NCBI GenBank assembly: GCA_947652605.1 | Contig: OX393577.1 | Coordinates: 55,948,108 to 56,012,107, forward strand | Length of the DNA: 64,000 bases | Origin: Elmis aenea | Taxonomy: Eukaryota > Arthropoda > Insecta > Coleoptera > Elmidae | Reading direction: 5' to 3' | Position numbers and translations under genes: made by a program | The notes under the pieces: model-generated | The model's database searches: none | What the model was told of the DNA's origin: nothing | Seen by the model: the letters and a program-made list of their open reading frames with translations, nothing else | In this document: one piece after another, positions 48,492 to 60,100 of the stretch | How the letters are laid out: every line of letters starts with the position of its first letter | Position numbering within the stretch: the first letter of the stretch is position 1

Positions 48492-49294
48492 ATGCGCAAA
48501 ATGCGTACCGTTTTAAAAAATAAGGGAAAAGTGAGAAACGTCCTGTATTTGGTCACCATTATTATGTGTGATTACTATTTGTTGACCACGACGACGGACA
48601 CACGGAGAAAAAGGAGGTGGTGGGTAAAACCCTGGAGAACAAGAAGAGCTGAAAGAGGCACACTGCATCTTCTTCAGCAGGAGCTCCGATACGAAGACCC
48701 AGAGGAGTACAGGAACTTTTTAAGAATGGACGACGCAATTTTTAACTTCCTTTTAAGTAACGTTAAAGAAGTAATAGCTAAACGTGACACCGTAATGAGG
48801 AACAGCATTTCAGCAAAGGACCGTTTGGTTGTGACTCTTAGGTTTCTCGCGACTGGTGAAAGCTATAAAAGTCTAAGCCAATCCACCAGAATTTTACAGT
48901 CTTCGTTAAGTAATATCATTCCTGAAGTTGCGACGTAATTTATTCTTCGTTGAGAGAGGAATATCTGAAGATGCCGTCAACATCAGAAGAATGGAAGCAA
49001 GTTTCAGAAGAGTTCTATTCGTCATGCAATATTCCAAATATATTTGGTGCTTTGGATGGAAAGCACATAGCATTTCATGCTCCTAAAAGTGCAGGTGCCA
49101 CTTTTTACAACTACAAAGAATTCAACAGCATCGTGTTGTTGGCCCATGTTAATGCTTCATATGGTTTTTTGTACATTGATGTAGGAGTAAATGGGAGAGT
49201 ATCTGATGGTGGAGTTTTTGAAAATTCCGATCTGGCATTTGGATTAAAACAAAACTTATTAAATTTACCCACCAAGTCGATTCATATGGTATAA
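48492..49294 (+). pseudogene. Harbinger (HARBI1-like) transposase, frameshifted and truncated
   Basis: The first piece (48492-48938) has RRWWVKPWRTRRAERGTLHL, EYRNFLRMDDAIFNFLLSNV and LRFLATGESYKSLSQSTRIL. A one-base loss near 48928 moves it into the second frame, DVIYSSLREEYLKMPST. That frame has FGALDGKHIAFHAPKSAG (first Asp), FNSIVLLAHVNASYGFLYID and VNGRVSDGGVFENSDL (second Asp). It stops at 49294 right after LLNLPTK, before the region that should hold the third acidic residue. The N-terminal start is uncertain. Confidence 0.87.
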
Positions 49295-49577
49295 CACCAT
49301 CTTCCTCCCCTGTACCGATTCTTTTGTTTGCTTTCAGAAGTTTTCTTTCTTTGCTGAAAGTACTCCTTAACCCAGCAATCTTTGTTGATACATCTTTTAC
49401 GTTTACAGTCAAGTTAAACATTTTCTTTAATGAAGTTGTAATTTTGCTCCACGCCTTAGTTCTTAAAGTTTTGTTACAGTAATTTGGGCTATTTATCTTC
49501 CATAAACATGGCTGGCCCTTATATAAAGTTATTAGCATACTAACAACATTTCTCTTCTTAAAGTTTTTGTCATCCAT
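49280..49577 (-). pseudogene. Harbinger accessory MADF/Myb-like protein, C-terminally truncated
   Basis: MDDKNFKKRNVVSMLITLYK, GQPCLWKINSPNYCNKTLRT, KAWSKITTSLKKMFN and VSTKIAGLRSTFSKERKLL form a MADF DNA-binding domain, ending at YESTWW. This partner delivers Harbinger transposase to DNA. Downstream of STWW the frame reads through the antisense of the transposase, so the real tail is deleted. Confidence 0.8.
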
Positions 49578-49974
49578 TTTTCAAATTCAAAATTGTTGGC
49601 GTCAGTACTTTATAGGTTATGTGATCGTTTTTGAAAACATAGTGGCACAAAAATTACCAAAAGTTACTAAAAATGTAAAAAAATACGCTTGTTTGACCTT
49701 GAAAAATTAGAGCATGTTCAATAGAATAAAATCCTATGACATTTAAAATACGTTGCGATTTTTTTTCCTATGCACATTTAGACGTTGCGATTTTTTGGAT
49801 TTGCGTTGTGGAAAAATGATTTGTAAGAAAAATCGCAACGTCTAATATGAGCAATTATATAATTTACGGTTGCCTTGGATTTTTTTTAACGATTATATCA
49901 GATCAATTAACGAATTAAAATGTACATAATATCAGTTTTGGTGTTAGTAAAATAAGTATTTTAGTTTCAATGTT

Positions 49975-50031
49975 TTTTGCAACCCAAAATAAAATCCATG
50001 CGACCCACTTTTGGGTCGCGACCCGTAGTTT
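49975..50031. repeat. Solitary hAT-type end
   Basis: GTCGCGACCCGTAGTTTAAG AATCACTG resembles the right end of a hAT element (complement CAGTGATTCTTAAACTACGG). No partner end was found. Confidence 0.4.
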
Positions 50032-50088
50032 AAGAATCACTGATTTAGAGCAACGCAAAAAATAAAAAGTAATAAAATAAAATTCAAC

Positions 50089-50094
50089 TTTATT
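50089..50094 (-). promoter_or_regulatory. Poly(A) signal of G12 copy 2
   Basis: AATAAA on the minus strand, 35 nt after the stop codon. Confidence 0.6.
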
Positions 50095-50128
50095 GTTTTA
50101 AAATTAGCTGATATACATGTTTAACTGC

Positions 50129-51179
50129 CTAACTGAACCAGCCGAAGAGAAGATCCAACAGATCCAACAGGCCTTGCACGTTGAGACCTCCTTCGATAGT
50201 TAGATAAGCGCTTATTCTTAGGGCCTCTGGATCGGCTGCAAGAGTCTGGACAATGGATTTGACTGCGTCGCTTCTCAGATAGTCAACGAATGCTTGCAGA
50301 GACGCGCTGTTTGCGTATGTATTAGCAGCCCATTCAATAATCAGAGTTTCATCGACAAGAGCCCGAACTTCGTCAACCATAGCGCGTAGTCCACCCATAT
50401 CGGCTTTGACGTTTCCACGAGGAGGGATCACCGGTGGCATGCCAATCCAAGCATGGAACCTATCGAGAAGGCCGTATATATCGAGACCTTCAGCGTCCAT
50501 GTAGTTAATCAGCTAAAAATAAAAAGGAATAATTATTTGGCGCAGAGAAACTATTGAGTATAACTAGTACAGACAGTTCTTGATGTAGTAACGTTTCAAT
50601 TACGAAGATTCGCTACCATGAATGTCACAATTCATGCCTGAAGCATTAACAATTTCCAAACAACAGACTTTTTCAAAAAACTTTAAGCTCATTAATGGAT
50701 GCTCTGGTATAATGAACAAAACACATAGCGAACGTTCTCCAGGAACATAACTCGCTGAGGGTTATCAAATGATTGAGACACTAAAGAATTATGCTGCATA
50801 TATTAACAATAAAAGAAAATAAAAGCTGCTTGTATTGTAAGCAGTAACGTCGCAAAAAATGCAAAATAAGTAACTATAAAAATTTTAAGATACAAAAACT
50901 TTAAAGACACTTTAAAATTATTCTTACGTCCCAAAATCCAGCTATGGCTTCTGTCCTGGTAACCAGATCGTGAAAATCTTGGGTCCTCATGTACTCCAAA
51001 GCGTGAGCGCATTGGTCATCACCAGCGACGAATCTTTGAACAATTGCCGTTACAGCGTCGAACTGAAGAATGGGCCAGAGTGGTGCAAAATCTTCTTCCA
51101 AGTTCCTATTGGCACGCTGTGCTGGAACTGCTGAAGCAGTAGCCACTAGGGCGAAGGCAAGAACGAGAGCAAACTTCAT
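50129..51179 (-). CDS. G12 / insect allergen-repeat (Bla g 1-type) protein, copy 2
   Basis: Paralogue of the 42441-45175 gene, same strand, about 5 kb upstream of it. Two exons in phase 0, 51179-50928 and 50512-50129; 211 aa, the usual single-repeat G12 length. The signal peptide is MKFALVLAFALVATASA. The mature protein has LEEDFAPLWPILQFDAVTAI, ALEYMRTQDFHDLVTRTEAI, LINYMDAEGLDIYGLLDRFH and AWIGMPPVIPPRGN. It ends GLNVQGLLDLLDLLFGWFS. The intron falls at the same codon as in copy 1 but is only about 415 bp. A TATA box and a poly(A) signal are both well placed. It is richer in GC and codon-optimal triplets than copy 1, as for a highly expressed gut gene (inference). Confidence 0.9.
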
Positions 51180-51225
51180 CTTGATATTCAGTCTTCTGAA
51201 CTACATTTTCTCCATCACCCCTGGC

Positions 51226-51233
51226 TTTATATA
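51226..51233 (-). promoter_or_regulatory. TATA box of G12 copy 2
   Basis: TATATAAA on the minus strand 47 nt upstream of the ATG, implying a 5' leader of about 20 nt. Confidence 0.7.
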
Positions 51234-51239
51234 CCACAA

Positions 51240-51982
51240 AGTTGTGCAAATTTTGATGACGTGAATAAAAAACACTTAAAAAGTCACATCACTTAGGAGT
51301 GTTGCACCAAAAACCACTTATGGGAATTTTTTTGTCGTTATAATGGGGTACAAATAAATTTATAAGATAAACATCAAGTACCATATTATTCAAAAGTGCC
51401 TTTTTCCTTCAGATATGTAAAATTGATAGCAAACGTCAAAGTGTAAACACTTAAGCAGATAAAAGTGTAAACTTTTTTGGTATTACGCCGATGAAGTATT
51501 AACACAACAATGCAACAATGCACAATAATTATAATTTTATTTAAAAGTGCATATTTCCTGCAGATTTGTGCAAGTGTCATAGTTTGCACTCTGGAAATTT
51601 ACAATTTTCCACAAAGGTGATATTGAAGTAAAAATATTTATTATGTCTAATTGAGTAAAGTTCTGCTAAGTTGACTTGTACTTCGTCATACACAGAACAA
51701 TGATGGGTGTGGGTGCTTATACAATAAGGGTAAGTATAGTTTCATTGCAAATTATATGAATTTATGGTACACATAATTCAAAAGAACTAAAATGATATTA
51801 CTATAAAACGAGTTGGAATTTTTTAATTCGTTTTTTATGTGGTTAATTGCGTTTATAATAATAACAGTCTTTGTTGTTATACAAGGCTCTGTACCTTCTT
51901 GATTTTAGGGGAGAGCTTTTTTAATTATTGAAACTATTAAATCCAACGCCTTTATAATGTTTTATTAAATTTTATCTATATA
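51240..51982. other. Intergenic upstream of G12 copy 2
   Basis: AT-rich, no exon seen. It may hold gut-specific regulatory sites, but none can be named by eye. Confidence 0.4.
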
Positions 51983-52904
51983 CAGGGTGTCCCAAATTCG
52001 AGTAAATGCATGGGGATCTCGCTTATCTTAAGAGCTACGAGGTCGGTTAAATTAGGGCAAAGTTGCTAAATTCGATGCTTATTGATAATCCAAAGAGAAA
52101 TTGAAAATATCTCAAACGGTATACGAGAAAATTAGGAAAAACTGGAAAGTCCATTTTTGAAAATCGTTTATAACTCCTTTGGAGTTTGAAATATTTTAAA
52201 TGTGTAAAAAAGTTGCCCAAGCAACTTTTTAAGCCGAATCGGATGGTGGTCATAAATTTTTCCTAGGTCGATTCGTTTTTGTTTTAGACAATCAGCTTTG
52301 TTTTTTGTTATGGGCAGCATATCGCGTTTTTCCTCGTTATTAAAGTTCATTTTTACGACTAACAGGCCTTCAAAACTTTTAGTTTGTTGATCGGTTGTCA
52401 TGGAAACAACATAAACTACAATGACCGGCCAACCTGATTTATAATGGTTATTGTTTAAAACGTATTTTTTGAAATTTGACAATGAAAGAAAAAGTAAAAT
52501 ACCATGTGTGATACATCAATGGATTCAGAAAAATAAATGCTTTTTGATTATGTAAATGGCAAAAATTGCGCCCATAATAAAAAATAAAGTTGGTTGTCAT
52601 AAAACAAAAATGAATCGATCTAGAAAAAATATGTGACCACCATTCGATTCGGCTTGAAAAGATGCTTGGGCAATGTCTTTACACATTTAAAATATTTCAT
52701 ACTCCAAAGGAGTTATAGACGATTTTCAAAAATCGTATTTTTCAGTTTTTCCTAATTTTCTCGGATACCGTTTGAGATATTTCCAATTTCTCTTTGGATT
52801 ATTAATGAGCATCTAATTTCGCAACTTTGCCCTAATTTAACCGACCTCGTAGCGCTTAAGATAAGCGAGATCACCATGCATTTACTCGAATTTGGGACAC
52901 CCTG
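51983..52904. mobile_element. Foldback element (922 bp), complete
   Basis: The ends TA-CAGGGTGTCCCAAATTCGAG and CTCGAATTTGGGACACCCTG-TA are perfect over 20 bp. TAAATGCATGGGGATCTCGC and many internal blocks mirror to a centre near 52450. The family is that of 6912-8437 and 45928-48179, with a diverged tip. Confidence 0.92.
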
Positions 52905-53388
52905 TATATTTGCGACTTTTTTCAGTTCAAAATCGTTTGTCACGTCCTAATCTCCATCTTTTTCTGTCGAGCCAATTTTGTTCTTGGAGTCATCTGTTCA
53001 CCATAGCCTCCTTCATTCCTATTTTCCTGTTTTTCCTTGGCCGGCCTTTTTTCCGTCTTACACGTGGTTGCCACTTCTATACTTGTGCTGGTAATCGATA
53101 TTCTTAAATTTTATACAAATGGAATTATTTTTGAGAAATTAAATTTTTCAGTTAATCGTTTTTTCTATTAACGGCATTCTATATTTTCAAATAAAAGTTC
53201 CTGTTTTGTGATATTTAACTAAAGTGTCTCTTATGTAATTTTTTTTAAAAATTGAAACAGCAATTATGGCAGTTATAGAAGCCGATGAACAAACTAATAA
53301 ACAATAAAAAGTAACGGAAAATCTTCCATGAATCTTTATTGATTAAAATAATTTGAAGATAGTGTAATAAAATCAATTAAATTAATTT

Positions 53389-53807
53389 ATAGGAACAAAC
53401 AAGCACGTGAGGCGGCAGTTAAAAGGATTGTGGAAGTAATAGGAAGAGAGGATTTTGGTTCAGCAGATGTTAAAAACAAAATAAAAAACTTGAGGTCGAC
53501 GTATGTACAAAAGCTAGCAAAATTAAAATATCTCAAAGTTCTTGAGCGGGAGCAGACGAAATGTATACACTAAAAATGAATATATTTTTTTCCAGAAGTA
53601 TCTCAAATGAAGCAGGAGACATTCTCATACAATTTCTGTATTCGTTAACGTCTTCGATAGCAAGTTAGAGGCACTATGCGTGCTTCTCTTTGCCAGCCAT
53701 TTTCTCACCCAAATATTTTTGTTGGAATTAGCTGTTAATTCATTCTGTAAACTCCTGTCAATACTTTCACACATGATATTATATTTATTTTCGCAAGTAA
53801 AACACAT
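53389..53807. pseudogene. Harbinger remnant: MADF (+) and transposase N-terminus (-)
   Basis: Plus strand, after a possible acceptor ATAG: RNKQAREAAVKRIVEVIGRE then VKNKIKNLRSTYVQKLAKLK, a MADF domain. Minus strand, from 53807: ANSNKNIWVRKWLAKRSTHS and NLLSKTLTNT, similar to the Trp/Arg-rich N-terminus of Harbinger transposases (compare WVKPWRTRRA at 48620). The opposed gene pair with a missing centre parallels the 48314-49845 element. Confidence 0.5.
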
Positions 53808-55217
53808 TTGTGCTTCGAATTCATCATTAAAATAGCAAATTTATTACTCGTCTCGTGTATTAAACACTACAAAAACATTTCAAATATTTATAGTGTTTAT
53901 CTGAATAATAAATTGAGTAAGTGTACATGTATTTGTAAATAAATTTTAATATATTTTTCCAAGTGTAAACAAATGTAAACAACTTTTCTAGTTTCTAGTA
54001 CATTTAATTATTTTGTATTTATAAAAATTTAATATTTTTTCATTATTTCGAGCAATTTTCCTTTCGAGGGATTTTCCATTCAAGGAACTGTTTTTCGAGC
54101 AATTTTTCTTCGAGCAATTGTTTTTCAGCAATTTTCCCCAAACCCATAATATCGAATGCAGGACTTTGTTATAATAATTGGTCAGCCCTGCTTTACAGAT
54201 ATATTGGTCTATTACCATAGTTTTGTAATCAAGACCTTTCAAAATAAATGCGAGGCCAGGGACAAACAATGTTATTGATGCCCTTCGAAGTTAAAAACTA
54301 TGAGAGAAAAGTATAAAATGTTAATGGTCGTTCGATGATATATGTTATAAAACTAGTATTTCAATAACAAAAATATTATGTATTTTTTCCATCAGATCAA
54401 GTTAAAAATTGAGGCCCTTAAAACTTGGGGCATTTGTATTTGCATTTGCCCCCCTGCGATAGGGCCTGCTTGTAATAAGGACTGCGTATATGAACGATTA
54501 AATATTTTATACAGAGCTCTGTTAGTATCAGTTAAATGGGTTGCCTAAATATCCACGACAACTACCGAAAAACATGAAACTCGATGACAGTCATGAAAAC
54601 TAATCACAAATAAAATTTGCAACAAGTTTTAAATGTTCCGTAATTTTTGTTTTGCTCATTATACTAAATTTAGTTTTCTTAGTGAAAGTGGTATTTTTTC
54701 AATGAAATCATTATAGGTACCTCGATAGAAATACCTTAATATTTGCTCAGTAAAAATAAAAATACTATTTTGCTCAGTAATTTAAGTTCAGTTTCAAACT
54801 ATATTACCTATGCTTGTTAAAAATACAAATTTGTTAAGTTAAAATATTAATTGCTTCGATCAAGGTTCTGCTTTGCTCAATCAAAACACTTGCTTGCTCA
54901 TAAACAGTTTTAAATTGTTTTGTAGGAATACTACGGTAAAAAATTATGTAAAATGTATTTAATTATATTTATTATAAATTGGTCCTACACCTAACAGTAG
55001 AAGGACTCAAAGTTATCTTATCATCCTATTGATCCATTAATGACACACGCGCTAGCACGCACACACGCGCGCACAGACAGTCGTAGTAATAATGCGATTT
55101 TTAATGAAACGACTAATTAATTATTTTATTAAACTCAAAAACGTTTAACAAGAAAAGTTTCTTGGAATTTTTACATTTTAAAAATTAAATTAAAAAAATA
55201 ATAATTTATAAATTAAA
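53808..55217. other. Intergenic, no supported gene
   Basis: AT-rich. A CA/CG-rich simple stretch (ACGCACACACGCGCGCACA) lies at about 55041-55080. TTCGAGCAATTTT motifs recur loosely at 54047-54140. No exon seen. Confidence 0.4.
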
Positions 55218-56259
55218 GGGATGCGCAAAAGTATGGAAACAGACAAATATCTAAATTACTTAATTACTATTGCAGATAAAACAATGAAATTTTGTATCTG
55301 AGCGTTATGGTATTTTTCGGATTCGATGAAAATATTAAGGTTGCAATACGACTTGCGGTTCAACCGGAAACGGACTCAAACTATGAAATTTTAAATAAAA
55401 CAACCTGTATATTTTAATATTTTGGGATTTCTCTTAAAATTTGCTTTAAAAAATGTATTAGGTTATGTGGGTCTAAAGTCAACCGTTTTTGTAAAATTTA
55501 CATTTTTATGAAAATTTTGAGCGATACAGCACTTTCAATTTTTTTTTAACACAAGTAAATAACTGTCTTGTTTTTATCTTTCAGTTGTTTCAAAATTACC
55601 GCTGTCTATCTTCATAGCCTACTCGAAAATATTATGTTGCCCGAATAATTTACAATAAAATCGCGATATCTCGAAAAATATTAGTTTTAGGCATGAAACA
55701 TGGTTAATGTTTTTGAAAGACAATCAAATTTTCTACAAGACTATGTAAAAACATATAGGGTGTTGTATTTAAGAAAAATGAGTTATCGATGTTTAAAGTT
55801 TCACAAGTTTGACCAAGTGTAAAAAACACCCTGTATAATAATATTTTAAAAATGTAGCTAGCGCAAATTGTTAATTAATCTATTGCCAATCCAATTTTCA
55901 AACGAAATTCTACTGCCTTTTTAAATAACTTAAGTGTTAAAAAAAATTGAAAGTTCTGTATCGCTCAAAATCTTCATAAAAATGTAAATTTTACGAAAAC
56001 GGTTGACTTTAGACCCATATAACCTTTTACATTTTTTAAAGTCAATTTTAAGAGAAATCCAAAAATGTAAAAATATACATGGTCTTTTATTTTAAATTTT
56101 AAAGTTTGATCCTTCTTCGGTTGAACCGGAAGTCGTATTGCAACCTTCATATTTTCATCGAGTCCGAAAAATACCATAACGCTCAGATAAAAAATTTCAT
56201 TGTTATATCTGCAATAGCATTCTAGATATTTGTCTGTTTCCATATTTTGCGTAACCCTG
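55218..56259. mobile_element. Foldback element, related to the core of the 33546-34789 copy
   Basis: Left GGGATGCGCAAAAGTATGGA (tip eroded) and right TCCATATTTTGCGTAACCCTG-TA are inverted. ACAGACAAATATCTA and its complement follow, and the arms run through CGACTT(C/G)CGGTTCAACCGGA. The interior includes a further end TACACTTGGTCAAACTTG-like near 55820. Confidence 0.75.
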
Positions 56260-57146
56260 TATAATTGTCTATTAAACCTATTTTTAAATTAAAAAGCTTT
56301 AATGATGAGGTGAAATTATCACAATACTAATGTTGTACTAAAAGTATTCTAGTATTAAAAAACTTTAAATTTATACTGATATATCTGGAACTTTATGTTA
56401 ATTTATTGCAAATGCGAGTTAGTTTTTCATTTTCATTTCCTGTTTAACACCTTTAAACACAAATCGTGTCTGTTAAAAAACACATTAATTTCTATTCTGA
56501 TCTCATAACGTCAGATATGCATAAATAAACTTGATATACGTCTTAAGTGAAACAGTCGCAATGTTTGAGAGACGATTATTATGTTTTATAACATTTAAAT
56601 ATTTTCTCTTTTATGCGTAAGTGACGTTAATTAATGTAATAGCGTCTGTGAATAATAATCAAAAAAATAGCAACACTTGACATACTTTCAAATGTTTTAC
56701 ATTCCTTGGGAAATTTCAGATCGAATTGAATAATCTTTCACTATGATATCATCTTTAATAACAAAATAAAATGATTTTAACCGCTAGGTATTTAGTGAAA
56801 GTATATTTTGTTTTTATTTATTCGAGGAACCAAGTGTTTTGTAACAGCGAATCGTTCGGAGAAAGTTATCTTGGGAAAGAACAATTCATCATAAATAAAA
56901 CAATAGCTTTACTAAGTATATATATTTAAATTACAGTAAAAAAAAGGTAACAACTTGTAATAACAATTGACTGTGCTCTATTGAGCAATAACACAGGCAC
57001 ACACACACGCACACACGAACAAGTTACATTGGTAATATCTTAGTATCAGTCGAATAACGGTATGTATCATGCAACTTGTTAAACGTAAAAAAATATTTAT
57101 AAATATATACAAGGTACGACAGTTGATTTTTTACATTTTGTAGATT
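56260..57146. other. 3' flank of the Trp/Lys-rich gene, no other gene seen
   Basis: AT-rich, with a short CA repeat at about 56994-57018. Confidence 0.4.
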
Positions 57147-60100
57147 CTACGAGCGGGGAAATTGCCAGCTTTTGGGATTTGGTGTGTTAACTTGACTTTG
57201 GGATTGCAGCGACGTTTGCGGATGAGCAGTTACAGGTGAGATCTGCGAACCACTTGCTTTTGTGTCCTTACGATCCCATCCATGTTCAGGAACATGATGG
57301 TCGTGGTGTTCTTCGTGATGGTCGTGGTGTTCTTCGTGGTGGCCATGATCGTCGTGGTGTTCTTCGTGGTGGCCATGATGGTCGTGGTGATCAGGATATG
57401 GGAACCATTCTTGAATAATAACAGGTCTCCAAATCTGCTTCCACCCTGGAACCCAAATCTGTTTCCAATCTGGTACCCATATTTGTTTCCAAGCTTCTTT
57501 CCATTCCAACTTCTTGTCTGGGATCCAAATCTGTTTCTTTTCTAATCGCCAGATTTGTTTCCACGCTTCTTTCCATTCCAATTTTTTATCACTGACCCAA
57601 ATTTGTTTCTTCTCGGTTCTCCAGATTTGTTTCCAAGCCTCCTTCCAAGCTAGTTTCTTGTCTTCAACCCAAATTTGTTTCTTTTCTGTTCTCCAGATTT
57701 GTTTCCAAGCCGGTTTCCATTCAAGTTTCTTATCCGATACCCAAATTTGTTTTTGTACTGTCTTCCAATATTTTTTCCAGATAGGTTTCCAGATTAATTT
57801 CTTCTTCCAAATGTCGTGTGCTGTGTACTCGTTGCCATGATGGTCCTTTCCTAGAAAATGATCACCGTGGATACCTTCTTTAACCCATACAGGAACGTGA
57901 GACTTTTTCCATGCTGGTACCTCTATGCTTTTCCATGCCGGTACTTTAATCTCTTTCCATACTGGCTTCCAGATCTTCTTCCAGTCTGGTACTTGTATTT
58001 CTTTCCATGCTGGTACTTTTATTGGTACCCACACTGGCTTCCAAATCTTTTTCCAGTCTGGGACTTGTATTTCTTTCCAAGCGGGAACTTTGATCGGTTT
58101 CCAAACTGGTTTCCATATCTTTTTCCAGTCTGGTACTTTAATTTCCTTCCAGCCTGGAACTGTTATTGGTACCCAAATTGGTTTGTGATATTTTTTCCAG
58201 GACGGCTTCCATATCTGTTTCTTTGCTGGTTTCCATATCTTCTTCCAGTCTTTCTTCCAAATTAATTTTTTCTTCCAGTAGCCCTCGTCGTGATCGTGGT
58301 GTTTGTCGTGATGTACATCATGGTGTTCGTCGAACGCCTGTTGTCCACCTAATCCGCTTAAACCACCACTTAGATCTGAGTAGTCATATCCAACTCTTTT
58401 CTCTGCAGGTCTGCAATTTTTAATAAAATAAAATTTAGGTAAAATAACAAACGAAAAGTACTAATTGGTATACAAAAATTTAAAAAAAGCGAACACTAAA
58501 CATCAGTGTTATATTTTGCGAATCAGTACAGCTTTTATCAGGATGAATAAAATGAGAGGTGTGGTCTATAAATAAATTTTAAGTTTAAAACTCATAGTAG
58601 GAGGTTCGTGATATTTTTAACACATTTCTGGTTTCTGCCAGTCGATCAAAATGGTCTTTCGGTCAGGTTTCCTTTCTGTAAAAGGCACGACAAAATATTG
58701 CTACGAAAATTCGTTAGGAATCAAAAAGTGTTACTTATTACCAGAGGCGTAGCGAGAGTAAGTGGCGCCCGGGGCATATTATTTTTTTGCGCCCCCCCCT
58801 CGTCTGTACTTTTTGAGTTTCAAGTGAAATTATGTTGTGTTGTATATAAGTTGTTTCCGGGTTGGAACCAGATGAAGGAGGACGAAACGTCGATTATGAA
58901 GAAACCTTCGACGCGGTTCTAACCCGGAAACAACTTATACAGGGTGATTGAAATTCGAGTTTAAGCATGGGGATCTCGCTTATTATAATAGCTAGAGTAT
59001 AGGTTTACATTTGGCAAAGTTACTAAATTCGATGCTCATTGATAATCCAAAGAGAATTTGGAAATATCTCAAACGGTATCCGAGAAAATTTGGAAAAACT
59101 GGAAAATACGAATTTTAAAAATCGTCTATAACTCCTTTGGAGTTTGAATATTTTATTTGTGTATTTAATATTTTAAATGTGTAAAAATATTGCCCAAGCA
59201 ACTTTTTTAAGCCGAAGTGGATGGTGGTCACAAGTTTTTCCTAGATCGATTCGTTTTTGTTTTATCACAACCAACTTTGTTGTTTTCTTATGGGCAGCAT
59301 ATCGCGTTTTTCTTCGTTATTAAAGTTCATTTTTACGAATTTATTAATGTGACAAGTAACAGGCTTTCAAACTTTTAATTTGTTGATCGGTTGTCATCGG
59401 AACAACATAAACTACAATGACCGGCCAATCTGATTTATAGTTGTTATTGTTAAAAACGTATTTTTTCAAATTTGACAATGAAAGAAGAAGTAAAATGTGT
59501 GATCCATGAATGGATTCAGAAAAATAAATGCGATTTGATTATGTAAATAGCAAAAATTGCCCCTGCTTAGTACTAATCTGTAGGTAGATTAATGTTCTTT
59601 AATAAAAGTGAGCACTAACAATTTGTTGTAAAAAATTACAGTTAGTTTATACTGTTTGAAGTACCTGAGTGTTTCTTACGTCCTGTTGTATTGTTTTAAA
59701 GTTGTGTCAAAGTAGGCTTATCTTCGTAAGATTTTGTATACAGGTACAGTTAAATATTGTAAAAAAATGGTTTTATTAATTTTATCGTAAAATTTTCAAA
59801 CAAGAACTATGCCAAACGATTTGATAGTTAAATCCCTCTTGCTTTCCAAATATTTAAATATATTAAAATAGGCTCGACAGAAATAAACTCCAATATATAC
59901 ATTTTAAGCCATTTTTTTTTGTTCATCGCATCGAACTTTTATAGTTGTATGATTATTTACAAAAATACAAATGAGCAATGACAAATAATGTTCACAGCAG
60001 CAATACTACTATGGGATTTACAATTTAAAAACAAACAATCTAAAGAAGAGCAAGTTAACTGGCAAATTGAAAGTTTAGTTTTATGGTTCGCTAAATATTG

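Larger units (their letters stand above)
48314..49845. mobile_element. PIF/Harbinger element, internally deleted
   Basis: The ends TTAGACGTTGCGATTTTTT and its complement at 49845 are inverted. Further copies of ACGTTGCGATTTTTT sit at about 48390, 49750 and 49787. It contains the two-gene set typical of Harbinger: a nuclease-type transposase on plus and a MADF protein on minus, facing each other. Confidence 0.8.

Noticed and set aside
57236..58423. Several open frames on the plus strand over the Trp/Lys-rich gene
   Set aside because: They are antisense shadows created by the 72-bp repeats; codon content is repetitive nonsense such as repeated Phe/Pro/Trp.
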